The position numbers and the translations under genes were made by a program. Under the pieces are notes generated by a model. The model was not told where the DNA came from. It did not search any database and was given only the letters and a program-made list of their open reading frames with translations. This document shows, one piece after another, positions 47,022 through 56,302 of a stretch of DNA of 64,000 nt. Source of the stretch: Peribacillus asahii (GTDB lineage: Bacteria; Bacillota; Bacilli; Bacillales; DSM-1321); NCBI RefSeq assembly GCF_004006295.1, contig NZ_CP026095.1:1784001-1848000 (forward strand), in the 5' to 3' direction. The stretch's first letter is position 1; the number at the start of each line of letters is the position of its first letter.

Positions 47022-47909
47022 ATGCGCAATAGAGGTATTTTGTCATTAGTAGCTATAGGTGTATTAGCTTTATCATTATCGGTAGGCACTGTTAAGGCAG
47101 AAGGAAATGAGTTCGAGTTGGCAAGGAAAGCTATTGAACGCCAAGTAGAAAAGCCACTTCCAAAAGGTTTAGTGGATTCGGCTACATTGAATCAACTCCA
47201 AGTAGAAATAAAAGGCTCTGCAAAAAGTTCCAATAAAATAGGTACTGTGAGTCGTGCTTCCAGTGATGATAATTATACTATTGAAGAAGAGTATAATGAC
47301 GATTTTGATTCAGCAAATAGAATATCATTTGAAAAAACAACGTTCGGTCAATTACTTCCTTTTGGTGATATAGATGTTTATAAAGTTGTCATGCCTAGGA
47401 GTGGACTTTTACTAGTAGGAGGAGTAACTGACTCATATGCTATTAATCTAGGATTTCTTGCAACGCAAAAAGATTTTGTTGAGAATAGTAAGCTGGAATA
47501 TTTAGGAAATGAGTATGAGGATGGTGTTGAAGTACGAGCTTATCAAGCTAAAGCAGGTACATACTATGTGGGTGTTTTCGATCTAGATAACGAGTATTAT
47601 ATTGACGATAATACAGAAGAGGACTTATATGCGATCGGAACTATATTTATAGACAATGTTAAGCCATCTAAGCCAACTGTTAAAAAAGTTGATGATAATG
47701 ATAAAGTTGTAAAAGGTAAAGCAGAAGCATCATCAACTGTGACTGTAAAAGTAGGAAGTAAGAAACTTGGGTCTGCCAAGGCTAGTTCAAACGGAAATTA
47801 CTCTGTTAAGATAAAAGCACAGAAAAAGGGAACTATACTTTCTATTACTGCAAAGGATAAGGCGGGGAATACTAGTTCAAAGGCAACTACTACAGTTGTA
47901 AAACATTAA
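47022..47909 (+). CDS. Secreted protein with PPC-like and Ig-like domains
   Basis: The 295-residue protein has a signal peptide (basic start, hydrophobic LSLVAIGVLALSLSVGTVKA, cleavage after about residue 26). A middle domain at about 85-200 (EEEYNDDFDSANRI ... DIDVYKVVMPRSG ... AGTYYVGVFD) looks like a bacterial pre-peptidase C-terminal (PPC) beta-sandwich. A C-terminal bacterial Ig-like domain follows at about 210-295 (VVKGKAEASSTVTVKVGSK). There is no catalytic domain or wall anchor. Probably an extracellular adhesion or carrier protein; in an accessory interval. Confidence 0.75.
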   Translation: MRNRGILSLVAIGVLALSLSVGTVKAEGNEFELARKAIERQVEKPLPKGLVDSATLNQLQVEIKGSAKSSNKIGTVSRASSDDNYTIEEEYNDDFDSANRISFEKTTFGQLLPFGDIDVYKVVMPRSGLLLVGGVTDSYAINLGFLATQKDFVENSKLEYLGNEYEDGVEVRAYQAKAGTYYVGVFDLDNEYYIDDNTEEDLYAIGTIFIDNVKPSKPTVKKVDDNDKVVKGKAEASSTVTVKVGSKKLGSAKASSNGNYSVKIKAQKKGTILSITAKDKAGNTSSKATTTVVKH

Positions 47910-47933
47910 ATTCAAATGGGTTTTATATGTAAA

Positions 47934-47969
47934 AGCCTCCCTTTAGGAAACATGTTCTAAAGGGAGGCT
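47934..47969. terminator. Hairpin terminator between convergent genes
   Basis: A perfect 13-bp stem (AGCCTCCCTTTAG with CTAAAGGGAGGCT). The T run is on the minus-strand side, so it best serves the coiled-coil gene. Confidence 0.8.
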
Positions 47970-48023
47970 AATCTATTATCCGTTCTATAAACTTCACTTT
48001 TTATTGCACTGCTTACCTTCGGA

Positions 48024-48362
48024 TTATTGAGCAGATGTATATGGTTTTACTTCCTCTTTATCTTTTACTTTATCAATTTTATCTACAAACATTTGAAACA
48101 CTTTTTTCTTTTCTTCCAGGTCTCTTATTTCTTCTTTCAACTGGTTAAATCTTTGTTCAAACGGTTTATGATAAAGTTCACGGATATTGCGGATAATCTC
48201 ATCATTGACTGTAGATTGTACAACCTGTTTAGTAATGCTGAATTTATAGGAATAAACCTGAAGCTCACGTTTTACTTCTTCATACTCTTTATCTATTCCA
48301 TGTAATAACTCACAAATTTCTGTTTTCCACTCTTCTAAAGACTTCTTTACATGCGCCTCCAT
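48024..48362 (-). CDS. Hypothetical coiled-coil protein, 112 residues
   Basis: Mostly charged helical sequence with heptads at about 20-35 and 75-105 (RFNQLKEEIRDLEEKKKVF). No membrane segment or Cys triad beyond one Cys. GGGAGATG precedes the ATG. Family not recognised. It lies in the accessory interval next to the tRNA-like gene. Confidence 0.6.
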   Translation of the reverse strand: MEAHVKKSLEEWKTEICELLHGIDKEYEEVKRELQVYSYKFSITKQVVQSTVNDEIIRNIRELYHKPFEQRFNQLKEEIRDLEEKKKVFQMFVDKIDKVKDKEEVKPYTSAQ

Positions 48363-48654
48363 GGTTCATCTCCCTTTAGTCAACTTCATTATGTATACTA
48401 AGCAACAAGCTTTTCTTATAAGTCTATCAATTTATCTTTGCATTTTCCTTTCTATATAGTTACATAACAACTTATTTTTATTAAAAGAAGATAACAGGAC
48501 TGCGTCAAAGTATGAAAGAGAGAAAAAGTAAATCAATTTTGATGGGTTGTCAGGGAAGCGGGAGCTTTTCACAGAGAAAGGCGGTGTTAAGAAGGGGAGA
48601 TAAACAGGGAATTTTCATTAGAATTTTCATTATTCTTAAAAGTTAAAAATAGGT

Positions 48655-48743
48655 CAAGCGTGGCAGGATTCGAACCTGCAAAATACATTATTCACTATCG
48701 CATAAAGTGAACAAGTCGCTCTAGCCAGTTGAGCTACACGCTT
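48655..48743 (-). tRNA. Atypical tRNA-like gene with extended anticodon-position stem
   Basis: On the minus strand AAGCGTG pairs perfectly with CACGCTT (acceptor), GCTC with GAGC (D arm with AACTGGCTA loop), and GCAGG with CCTGC around TTCGAAT (T arm). The middle is abnormal: a 9-bp stem (TTGTTCACT with AGTGAATAA, one G-U) closed by a 9-base loop TTATGCGAT, and an 8-base variable stretch. No U33-anticodon arrangement fits, so no amino acid is assigned. No CCA is encoded; a T run follows. Either a decayed tRNA or a non-decoding tRNA-like RNA. Confidence 0.65.
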
Positions 48744-48744
48744 G

Positions 48745-49010
48745 CAGATAATAAAGCAATAATGTAATCATTGCTCGATGTTTCTTATTATGTACTTAAT
48801 CAGCGTTTTTACTCATACAATTTTTTATTTCTTTACTACATGATTCCCTTTAATTTCACGAAGGTTGGAGTATTCGTACAACAAATCAAAGATAAGCCGA
48901 GTTTCTTCCTTATTATAGATGCCTCATCATATTTCGTAAGAGTATAATTGGAAACCAATAAATGTATTTTTATGAAATGCTTTGTTACAATGGACATATA
49001 CTTTTTATCT
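48745..49010. other. Gene-free stretch upstream of ccdA
   Basis: About 265 bases, AT-rich. A short hairpin AGCAAT...ATTGCT lies at about 48752-48774, just upstream (minus strand) of the tRNA-like gene. No gene is visible. Confidence 0.4.
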
Positions 49011-49023
49011 AGGGGTGAAAGTA

Positions 49024-49731
49024 TTGGATGATTTGAATATCTTTTTAGCTTTTGGAGCAGGGGTACTGAGTTTTATTTCACCATGTTGTTTACCATTATA
49101 TCCAGCTTTTCTTTCTTATATAACAGGGATGAGTGTAGGAGATATTAAAGCAGAACCGGTTATGCTCCAAAGAAGAAGTTTCTTACATACGCTTTTCTTT
49201 TTATTAGGCTTTTCTCTTGTATTTATTGCCCTTGGTTTTAGTACCTCTTTTTTAGGGACCTTTTTTTATGATTATTCTGATTTGATTCGTCAAATTGGGG
49301 CCATTCTTATTATCCTTTTTGGTTTAATTATTTTAGGAGTGTTTCAGCCACAATTTTTAATGAAAGATAAGAGGATTGAATTTAAAAATCGACCTACTGG
49401 TTATTTTGGTTCTATGATTATTGGTCTCGCGTTTGCAGCAGGATGGACACCTTGCACAGGACCTATTCTTGGTGCCGTTATATCTATGGGGATATCTCAA
49501 CCGACTTCTGCGATGTATTATATGATTGCTTATATTTTAGGCTTTGCGATTCCGTTTTTCATGCTATCCTTCTTTATTGGAAAATTGTCCTGGATTAAAA
49601 AGTATAGTTCTAGCATGATAAAAGCCGGTGGATACTTAATGATTGTAATGGGAGTGGTGTTATTTTTTGATTGGATGACCAAGATTATTAGTGTTTTATC
49701 TAGTCTATTTGGAGGATTTACAGGGTTTTAA
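49024..49731 (+). CDS. ccdA: Cytochrome c biogenesis thiol transporter CcdA
   Basis: A 235-residue six-helix protein of the DsbD/CcdA family. [21 protein letters not shown] carries the first conserved Cys and [14 protein letters not shown] the second; the pair passes electrons from thioredoxin across the membrane to ResA and similar proteins. The TTG at 49024 behind AGGGGTGA gives the same length as the B. subtilis protein. It heads the ccdA-yneI-yneJ group. Confidence 0.94.
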   Translation: MDDLNIFLAFGAGVLSFISPCCLPLYPAFLSYITGMSVGDIKAEPVMLQRRSFLHTLFFLLGFSLVFIALGFSTSFLGTFFYDYSDLIRQIGAILIILFGLIILGVFQPQFLMKDKRIEFKNRPTGYFGSMIIGLAFAAGWTPCTGPILGAVISMGISQPTSAMYYMIAYILGFAIPFFMLSFFIGKLSWIKKYSSSMIKAGGYLMIVMGVVLFFDWMTKIISVLSSLFGGFTGF

Positions 49732-49868
49732 TGGGAATTTTAAACAAATTGTAACATAATATATCTTGATTAAAGGACTTAAGTCTTATATTCTAAAGAT
49801 ACTTTCTAGTTTTTGTATAGATATAGAATAAGATAGTGCTTCGTTGTATGAAATGAGGAGGAATAATC

Positions 49869-50228
49869 ATGGCAAAAATATTAGTAGTAGATGATGCAAA
49901 GTTTATGAGGATGACCCTTTCTAACATATTGAAAAAAGCTAATCATCAAGTAGTTGGTGAAGCTGAAAATGGACAGGAAGCGATTGAGCTATATCGAGAC
50001 TTAAATCCAGACCTTGTAACAATGGATATTACCATGCCGGTTATGAGCGGGTTAGATGCGGTAAAAGGAATTAAACAGGAATTTCCTACAGCTAAAGTGA
50101 TCATGTGTTCTGCAATGGGGCAACAGAAAATGGTCGTCGAAGCGATTGAAGCAGGTGCCAAGGATTTTATTGTGAAACCTTTTGATGAGGGGCGAGTGAT
50201 TGAGGCTATAAACCGTACTCTCAGTTAA
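49869..50228 (+). CDS. yneI: Response-regulator receiver protein CcdB (YneI)
   Basis: A 119-residue single CheY-like domain: acidic pocket VVDDAKF, phosphoacceptor Asp53 in VTMDITMPVMSG, and Lys in FIVKPF. No output domain. In B. subtilis it lies between ccdA and ccdC but is not needed for cytochrome c assembly. AGGAGGAAT precedes the ATG. Confidence 0.93.
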   Translation: MAKILVVDDAKFMRMTLSNILKKANHQVVGEAENGQEAIELYRDLNPDLVTMDITMPVMSGLDAVKGIKQEFPTAKVIMCSAMGQQKMVVEAIEAGAKDFIVKPFDEGRVIEAINRTLS

Positions 50229-50314
50229 GGTGTGTCTTCTTGCTTATCTGAATTAGGTAATATATACTTTTATTCGTAATATAATGTTACCTAATTTAGT
50301 TAAAGGAATGATCG

Positions 50315-50794
50315 ATGGTGATTTATATATCCGCGGTAATTGCTATTATTATGGGGATTACTGTATATAAGTTCAGGATGACTGAAACCGAAAGACCCGT
50401 GAATGTGAAGAAGATTATTTTGCCGCCTCTATTTATGAGTACGGGGGCTTTAATGTTTATTTTTCCGATGTTTCGCATAACCAGTTATGAATTTATAGAA
50501 GCATTTACAGTAGGGCTGTTATTTTCGATTTTATTAATTAAAACATCCAAGTTTGAAGTGAGAGACAATCAAATTTATATGCAGAGATCGAAAGCGTTTG
50601 TATTTATTTTGGTTGCTCTTTTATTAATCCGCTTAGTTGCTAAAATTATATTAGGAAATACACTAGAATTTGGTGTATTAGCTGGCATGTTTTATATTCT
50701 CGCGTTAGGAATGATTGTTCCTTGGCGAATTGCAATGTATTTCCAATATCAAAAAGTAAAAGAGTCGCAGTTAGGTAACGGAAAAATGGCTTGA
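50315..50794 (+). CDS. yneJ: CcdC family membrane protein (YneJ)
   Basis: A 159-residue protein with about four or five membrane helices (VIYISAVIAIIMGITVYKF at the start, LIRLVAKIILG near 110). It matches the CcdC/YneJ family that follows yneI in bacilli. Its role is unknown. The start shown follows AAAGGAATGATCG. Confidence 0.88.
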   Translation: MVIYISAVIAIIMGITVYKFRMTETERPVNVKKIILPPLFMSTGALMFIFPMFRITSYEFIEAFTVGLLFSILLIKTSKFEVRDNQIYMQRSKAFVFILVALLLIRLVAKIILGNTLEFGVLAGMFYILALGMIVPWRIAMYFQYQKVKESQLGNGKMA

Positions 50795-50825
50795 TTAATC
50801 ATATTGCTTAGTATAGTTAATAAAG

Positions 50826-50863
50826 AGGTGAGACTACACAATAGTAGCTCGCTTTTTTTGTTG
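50826..50863 (+). terminator. Terminator after yneJ
   Basis: GTGAG-CTAC pairs with GTAG-CTCGC with one bulged A, followed by TTTTTTT. Confidence 0.75.
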
Positions 50864-51063
50864 CTTATGAATCGGAAAGGAGCAATTTCGTTTTCAGGTT
50901 GCATGTAGCAATTATTTATATATAGAGTAATATTAATAATTCATTAATAGTTGGTTAAGGTTTTGTTAACAAAAATGTAAGATTTATGATCAAGGTTTAT
51001 AGTTCTTTTGTTTTATAATGTGATTAACTTAAATATATTATTATGGAGAATGAGGGAACAAAT

Positions 51064-51318
51064 ATGATGCAAGTGTACTGTTGTGAATCATGTCAAAAGA
51101 GCTATGAGAATTATCAAGATCTTCAACATATTGATTCCATTATAGAGCAGGGAATATGCTGTGTATGTCGAAACGATGCCGCTTATTGTACGCAATGTAA
51201 TATGTATTATTTTTATGAGGAAGCTCATGCAATAATAGAAAATGAAAGTAATTTATGTACAGAGCATTATCAGAATTTTTTTGATAAAGAGTACAGTGCT
51301 ACATTAGTGTTAAAATAA
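51064..51318 (+). CDS. Small cysteine-rich zinc-ribbon-like protein
   Basis: The 84-residue protein has CCESC near residue 5, CCVC near 34, CTQC near 44 and a later Cys-Thr-Glu-His. These spaced CxxC pairs suggest one or two structural zinc sites. ATG 51064 is preferred, behind GAGGG; an ATG at 51043 has no ribosome site. Not part of the B. subtilis order here. It has its own terminator. Family unknown. Confidence 0.65.
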   Translation: MMQVYCCESCQKSYENYQDLQHIDSIIEQGICCVCRNDAAYCTQCNMYYFYEEAHAIIENESNLCTEHYQNFFDKEYSATLVLK

Positions 51319-51319
51319 A

Positions 51320-51362
51320 CAAAAAACACAATCGACTAAGAAGTTGAATTGTGTTTTTTGTT
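51320..51362 (+). terminator. Terminator after the cysteine-rich gene
   Basis: CAAAAAACACAAT pairs perfectly with ATTGTGTTTTTTG across a 15-base loop, then TTTTTT after one base. Confidence 0.88.
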
Positions 51363-51464
51363 TTTTAAACAGAAATATGACATCTTTGAAATAAAGTTGT
51401 AAAAAAAAGGAACGTTATCTATAATATAAATTAAGAGAATCTTGTACATATGAGGTGAAGATTC

Positions 51465-51896
51465 ATGCTTGAAGGTTGGTTTCTATGGTTTATTCTGTTT
51501 TGGGTCCTTACGTTAGTGCTGCTAATGGGAATTGGTGGTTTCTTTATGTTTCGAAAGTTTTTAAAACGGTTACCAAAGCAGGATGGAAAATCCGATATGG
51601 ATTGGGAAGAATATTACGTGAAACAAACAAAGGAATTGTGGTCACACGATCAAAAAGTGTTATTAGACGATTTAGTTGACCCTGTTCCAGAATTATTTCG
51701 AGATGTTGCTCGTCAGAAAATTGCCGGTAAAATTGGTGAATTAGCATTGAAAGAGAAAGCGAACGAAATTACTGAGGATTTAATCATTCGTGGATATATT
51801 ATTGCAACACCGAAGCGTGATCATAAGTTTTTAAAGAAAAAACTTCTTGAACGGGAAGTGAATATGAGCCTATATGAGCATTTGTTTGAATCATAA
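51465..51896 (+). CDS. yneK: DUF2621 family protein YneK
   Basis: A 143-residue protein with an N-terminal membrane helix (WFILFWVLTLVLLMGIGGFFMF) and a cytosolic helical domain with KSDMDWEEYYVKQTK. The family is largely restricted to bacilli. GAGGTGAAG precedes the ATG. The position between the ccd genes and cotM is conserved. Confidence 0.87.
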   Translation: MLEGWFLWFILFWVLTLVLLMGIGGFFMFRKFLKRLPKQDGKSDMDWEEYYVKQTKELWSHDQKVLLDDLVDPVPELFRDVARQKIAGKIGELALKEKANEITEDLIIRGYIIATPKRDHKFLKKKLLEREVNMSLYEHLFES

Positions 51897-51906
51897 CAAC
51901 AAAATG

Positions 51907-51934
51907 GACAGGTTCTTTAAGAGCTTGTCTTTTA
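51907..51934 (+). terminator. Terminator after yneK
   Basis: GACAGGTTCT pairs with AGAGCTTGTC (two G-U) and leads into TTTTA. Confidence 0.65.
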
Positions 51935-52022
51935 TTACACAATAAAAAAGAACGTGTGTACGCTTTTAAATTTAATATGGATATTTTGCTATAATAATAG
52001 AAAAAGAAAGGACGTGAGAGGG

Positions 52023-53168
52023 ATGAAGTTTATTCATACCGCTGATTGGCATTTAGGAAAGGTTGTACATGGTGTTCATATGACGGAAGACCAACGATTT
52101 GCGCTGCAGCAGTTTATAGAAGTAGTAGAAGAGGAAAAGCCGGATGCTGTTGTCATTGCCGGTGATTTATATGACCGCTCCGTTCCACCAACCGAAGCAG
52201 TGGAGCTTTTAGATCAAACATTATATAAAATCAATGTAGAAATGAAAACACCGATTGTGGCCATCTCAGGTAATCATGATTCGGCGGAACGACTATCTTT
52301 TGGTTCGACTTGGTATCGTCAAAGCCAGCTTTATTTAGAGGGGAGAATCGTCAATAGTTTTGAGCCTGCTCGGATTAATGGTGTGAATTTTTATAGTGTT
52401 CCTTATGCTGAACCTGGTGTTGTGCGTCAAATTATCGGAGATCCTCATATTCAATCGCATCAAGAGGCAATGAAAGCAATTACAGATCGGATTTCTGAAA
52501 CGTTGAATCCAAATGAAGCGAATGTGTTAGTCGGTCATGCTTTCGTATTAGGAGGTAAGGAAAGTGATTCAGAGCGTGTACTATCAGTTGGCGGGACGGG
52601 GTGTGTGCACGTTGATGTTTTTGATGCCTTTGATTATACAGCGTTAGGACATTTACATAGTCCTGATGCAATCCGCCATCCGAAGGTTTACTATTCAGGC
52701 TCACTATTAAAATATTCTTTTTCAGAAGCGACTCAGAAGAAGTCGTTGTCAATTATTGAAATGAAGGAGAATGGTGATTTTGATTTACGCTATCGTTCGT
52801 TAACACCGAAGCGGGATGTACGTGAAATCGCAGGGTATATGGAAGAATTATTAGACCCTAGCTTCTATCAACATCAACAAATAGAAGATTACTTGAAAAT
52901 TACGCTATTAGACGAAGGGTCCTTGATAGATCCGATTAATAGACTGCGTCAAGTGTATCCTAATGTGCTTCACCTGGAGCGGAAATGGGATGTTATGGAT
53001 TTGCGAAGAAAGCAATCCTTTTCTTCTATTAAAGATGAACGGAAATCGGAACTAGATTTATTTGAAACATTTTATAATGAAATGACCAATCGTGAATTCG
53101 ATCAAAAGAAACGAGATGTCATGATTGCTGTGATTGATTCGGTGAAGCAAGAGGAGGGAGAAAAATGA
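52023..53168 (+). CDS. sbcD: Exonuclease subunit SbcD (Mre11-like)
   Basis: A 381-residue calcineurin-like nuclease. Metal motifs are HTADWHLGKVVHG (4-16), VIAGDLYDRSVPP (about 51-63), AISGNHDSAERL (about 82-93), then VGHAFV and ALGHLHSP. ATG 52023 follows AAAGGACGTGAGAGGG; earlier in-frame codons from 51954 are not supported. The stop overlaps sbcC by 4 bases. It cleaves hairpins and protein-blocked DNA ends. Confidence 0.95.
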   Translation: MKFIHTADWHLGKVVHGVHMTEDQRFALQQFIEVVEEEKPDAVVIAGDLYDRSVPPTEAVELLDQTLYKINVEMKTPIVAISGNHDSAERLSFGSTWYRQSQLYLEGRIVNSFEPARINGVNFYSVPYAEPGVVRQIIGDPHIQSHQEAMKAITDRISETLNPNEANVLVGHAFVLGGKESDSERVLSVGGTGCVHVDVFDAFDYTALGHLHSPDAIRHPKVYYSGSLLKYSFSEATQKKSLSIIEMKENGDFDLRYRSLTPKRDVREIAGYMEELLDPSFYQHQQIEDYLKITLLDEGSLIDPINRLRQVYPNVLHLERKWDVMDLRRKQSFSSIKDERKSELDLFETFYNEMTNREFDQKKRDVMIAVIDSVKQEEGEK

Positions 53169-56100
53169 AACCGCTGAAATTAACGATGCAGGCATTTGGT
53201 CCATATGCCAATTGTGAAACGATTGATTTTACTGAACTTGCTAATCGCACGATGTTTGTTATTTCTGGAAAAACCGGTGCTGGAAAAACGACCATTTTTG
53301 ATGGGATTAGTTTTGCGATTTACGGAAAGGCGAGTGGTGAAGATCGAAATAGTGCAGATTTAAGAAGTCAATTTGCAGAAGAGCATATGATAACAAGTGT
53401 GTCACTGGAATTTAGGCTACGTGGAAAAACTTATTTTATCCAACGCTCGCCGCAACAAGAACGAAAGAAGAAATCAGGAGAGGGCACAACGACTATTGGG
53501 GCGAAAGCAGAGCTCTATGAATTATCTGTAGATGGTGATAAGAAATTACTTGGAGCGAATGTGCGTGAAGTAGATGAAAACATTAAACACATTATCGGAA
53601 TTGATGCTAATCAATTTCGTCAAATCTTAATGATTCCACAAGGGGAATTTCGAAAGCTATTAACGTCTGAGAGTAAAGAGAAAGAACAAATTCTTCAGAA
53701 GTTATTTCATACAGAACAATATAAACGAATTGAAGAGAAACTGAAAGAAGAAGCCTTATCTTTAAAAAGAGAATGTGAAAAAAATTTGCAAGCGCGTATG
53801 GATTTGTTAAAAAGTATTATCGTTTCTGATAATGAAGAATTGCAAACAGCGATAGCGGCGGCTGAACCGAATGAACAGCTCATCCTTCCTTTATTAGCAG
53901 ACGAGATTACAGCCTCCATCCAACAGCGGGATGCATATAACCGTCAACTAAAAGAGAAACAAGAATCTCGGGATTTATTACATCAAGAGATTACAAAGGC
54001 TGAACAAGTACTGCAACTATTTGCTGAAAAGGAAAAGCGACATCATGAGAAAGAAGAGTTAGCAGCTAAGCGAACTCAAATAGAAGAATGGAAAGAAAGT
54101 TTGAAAAGAGCTCAGAAAGCTTCGCTGCTTGAGAAGCAGGAACAGTATTATTTGCGTGTCGGTAGAGAAAAACAAAATAATGAAGAAGAACTAAAGAAGT
54201 TAGCTGTGCAAGCAGATCATCTAGCTGTTCAACATCAACAACTAGCACAAGTATATGAATCAGAGCTTTCAAAAGCAGGGGAACGGGAAGAAGCGATGCG
54301 TGCCGTTCATCAGCTGCAGCAACTAAAAGAGTCTGTTTTTTCATTTGTTCAACTTCAGACAGACGTTCAACAAAGTGAAGAGAAGTGGAAGCAAAGTATT
54401 GTAAAACGAGAAGCAGCAGAGCAAACTTTAGCGGAAAAAGAACGATTAGTTGAACAAATTTTACAAACGAAAGCTGATGCTGAACAAGCTACATTGCTTT
54501 ATGCTGAGAAAGAACGGGAAGCGGAAAAGAATGAAGCATTGTTAACAAAGTTAAATAAGCTCTCGGACAGCCTAATTGCACTGGAAAATGCAGAACAACA
54601 AAAAAATGAACAACTACAGCAATTAAGGAATAAAATGGAGCTGCATGCTCAAGAGCAGCAGCGTTTTGCGGAGCTTGAAGAAAAATGGAGAGCAAGTCAG
54701 GCTGGTTTATTAGCAAGAACATTGCAAACAGGGCATGCTTGTCCAGTTTGTGGTGCAGAGGATCATCCGAACCCAGCCCATTTGCTTGAAGAAATGCCGT
54801 CAGAAGCAGATATGAAGCAGCAAAAGCAACGTTTAACAGAAAGGGAAGAGCAAAAACGCAAAAAAGAGAGTGAATTTTTTCAAGCAGAGTCCCAATTTAA
54901 TTCGTTGCAAAAGCGGGTTCAGGAACAAGAAGAAGAACTAATCGAAATTGTTTCAACTTTTGAGCGTAATAAATTGTCCTCTTATCAACATGATTATCAT
55001 GAACAAGCTGCTAGACTTCGTTTAGAGTTAACTCAATTGCTTCAAAAGAAGCAAGCGCTAAAACATTTAGAAGCACAACTCTTACAAGTAAAAGAAGAGG
55101 TACAGGAGCTAAAAGCAAGTCTTACACAATGGAAAGAAATAGAGGATCAGGCTAAAACGGCTTATATCGAACAGAAAACGAAGCTTACAGGATTAACAGA
55201 ATCGCTTCCAGAACAAATTCGTACAAAACAAGCTTATTTACTTACCTTGAATGAAGCGATAGCCACACAAAAGAAATTGCAAGAAGCATTTGAGCATGCG
55301 CAAATGGCTTTACAAAAAGCGAAGGAACAGGAGTCTGCTATTCGTACGAAAAAAGAAATAGTAGAGAAAAAGGTGACCTCCTTACAGCGAGAATTAGATG
55401 AGGAACGAACAAAATTTAGTGCAGATATGACAAAGCAAGGATTTGCCACCTACAAAGAGTATGGTGCTGCGAAACGAACTGAAAGTGAAATAGAGTGGAT
55501 GGAAAAAGAAATTCAACAGTACGAACAGCAATGGCAAACGATTACGAGTTTGTATCATGATGTTGAATTGAAACTTATGGGAGTTACTCGCCCTGATTTA
55601 ATTAGTCTTCAAGCCACTTTTAAACGACTTAATGAGGAACTTGAATTGCTTCGCCATCAACAAAACGAAGTAACCATAGCGCAGCAAAAAAACGAACAGA
55701 TTCAAGCAACATTAATGGAAATGAAAGAGCAACAACAAGAAATGGAAGAAAGGTATAGTATCGTCGGGCATTTATATGAAATGGCAAGAGGACAAAACCC
55801 ATTTAGAATCACGTTTGAGCGCTATGTACTCGCAGCTTTTTTAGATGATATTTTAAAAGAGGCCAATACACGTTTATTGAAAATGACGAGCGGACGTTAT
55901 CAATTGTTACGTAAATTAGATCCGGCACGTAGAAATATTCAAAGTGGGTTAGAACTATCCGTATATGATCAATATACAAGTCAAGAACGTCATGTGAAAA
56001 CATTGTCAGGTGGCGAAAGCTTTAAAGCAGCACTTGCTCTTGCATTAGGGCTTGCAGATGTTGTTCAAAATCATGCAGGCGGAATCTCATTAGAAACGAT

Positions 56101-56299
56101 GTTTATTGATGAAGGATTTGGGACATTAGATCCGGAATCTTTAGATCAGGCCATTGAGGCACTAATGGATATTCAAAGCAGCGGCCGCTTAGTCGGAATT
56201 ATTTCGCATGTGCCAGAATTAAAGGAGAGAATTGATGCGCAGCTTGAAGTAATGGCTACTCAAAAAGGCAGTCGAACGGCATTTTGCTTCTCAAGTTAG
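53165..56299 (+). CDS. sbcC: Exonuclease subunit SbcC (Rad50-like SMC)
   Basis: A 1,044-residue SMC-type ATPase. Walker A is SGKTGAGKTTIFDGI (about 35-49). Long coiled coils at about 180-500 and 560-870 flank a zinc hook with Cys526 and Cys529 (CPVCGAEDHPNP). The signature KTLSGGESFKAALALALG and Walker B FIDEGFGTLD lie near the end. It forms the SbcCD complex with SbcD, and is translationally coupled to it. Confidence 0.96.
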   Translation: MKPLKLTMQAFGPYANCETIDFTELANRTMFVISGKTGAGKTTIFDGISFAIYGKASGEDRNSADLRSQFAEEHMITSVSLEFRLRGKTYFIQRSPQQERKKKSGEGTTTIGAKAELYELSVDGDKKLLGANVREVDENIKHIIGIDANQFRQILMIPQGEFRKLLTSESKEKEQILQKLFHTEQYKRIEEKLKEEALSLKRECEKNLQARMDLLKSIIVSDNEELQTAIAAAEPNEQLILPLLADEITASIQQRDAYNRQLKEKQESRDLLHQEITKAEQVLQLFAEKEKRHHEKEELAAKRTQIEEWKESLKRAQKASLLEKQEQYYLRVGREKQNNEEELKKLAVQADHLAVQHQQLAQVYESELSKAGEREEAMRAVHQLQQLKESVFSFVQLQTDVQQSEEKWKQSIVKREAAEQTLAEKERLVEQILQTKADAEQATLLYAEKEREAEKNEALLTKLNKLSDSLIALENAEQQKNEQLQQLRNKMELHAQEQQRFAELEEKWRASQAGLLARTLQTGHACPVCGAEDHPNPAHLLEEMPSEADMKQQKQRLTEREEQKRKKESEFFQAESQFNSLQKRVQEQEEELIEIVSTFERNKLSSYQHDYHEQAARLRLELTQLLQKKQALKHLEAQLLQVKEEVQELKASLTQWKEIEDQAKTAYIEQKTKLTGLTESLPEQIRTKQAYLLTLNEAIATQKKLQEAFEHAQMALQKAKEQESAIRTKKEIVEKKVTSLQRELDEERTKFSADMTKQGFATYKEYGAAKRTESEIEWMEKEIQQYEQQWQTITSLYHDVELKLMGVTRPDLISLQATFKRLNEELELLRHQQNEVTIAQQKNEQIQATLMEMKEQQQEMEERYSIVGHLYEMARGQNPFRITFERYVLAAFLDDILKEANTRLLKMTSGRYQLLRKLDPARRNIQSGLELSVYDQYTSQERHVKTLSGGESFKAALALALGLADVVQNHAGGISLETMFIDEGFGTLDPESLDQAIEALMDIQSSGRLVGIISHVPELKERIDAQLEVMATQKGSRTAFCFSS

Positions 56300-56302
56300 A
56301 AG

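Noticed and set aside
48511..48645. 44-codon frame starting MKERKSKSI
   Set aside because: No Shine-Dalgarno and no family match; composition does not look conserved.
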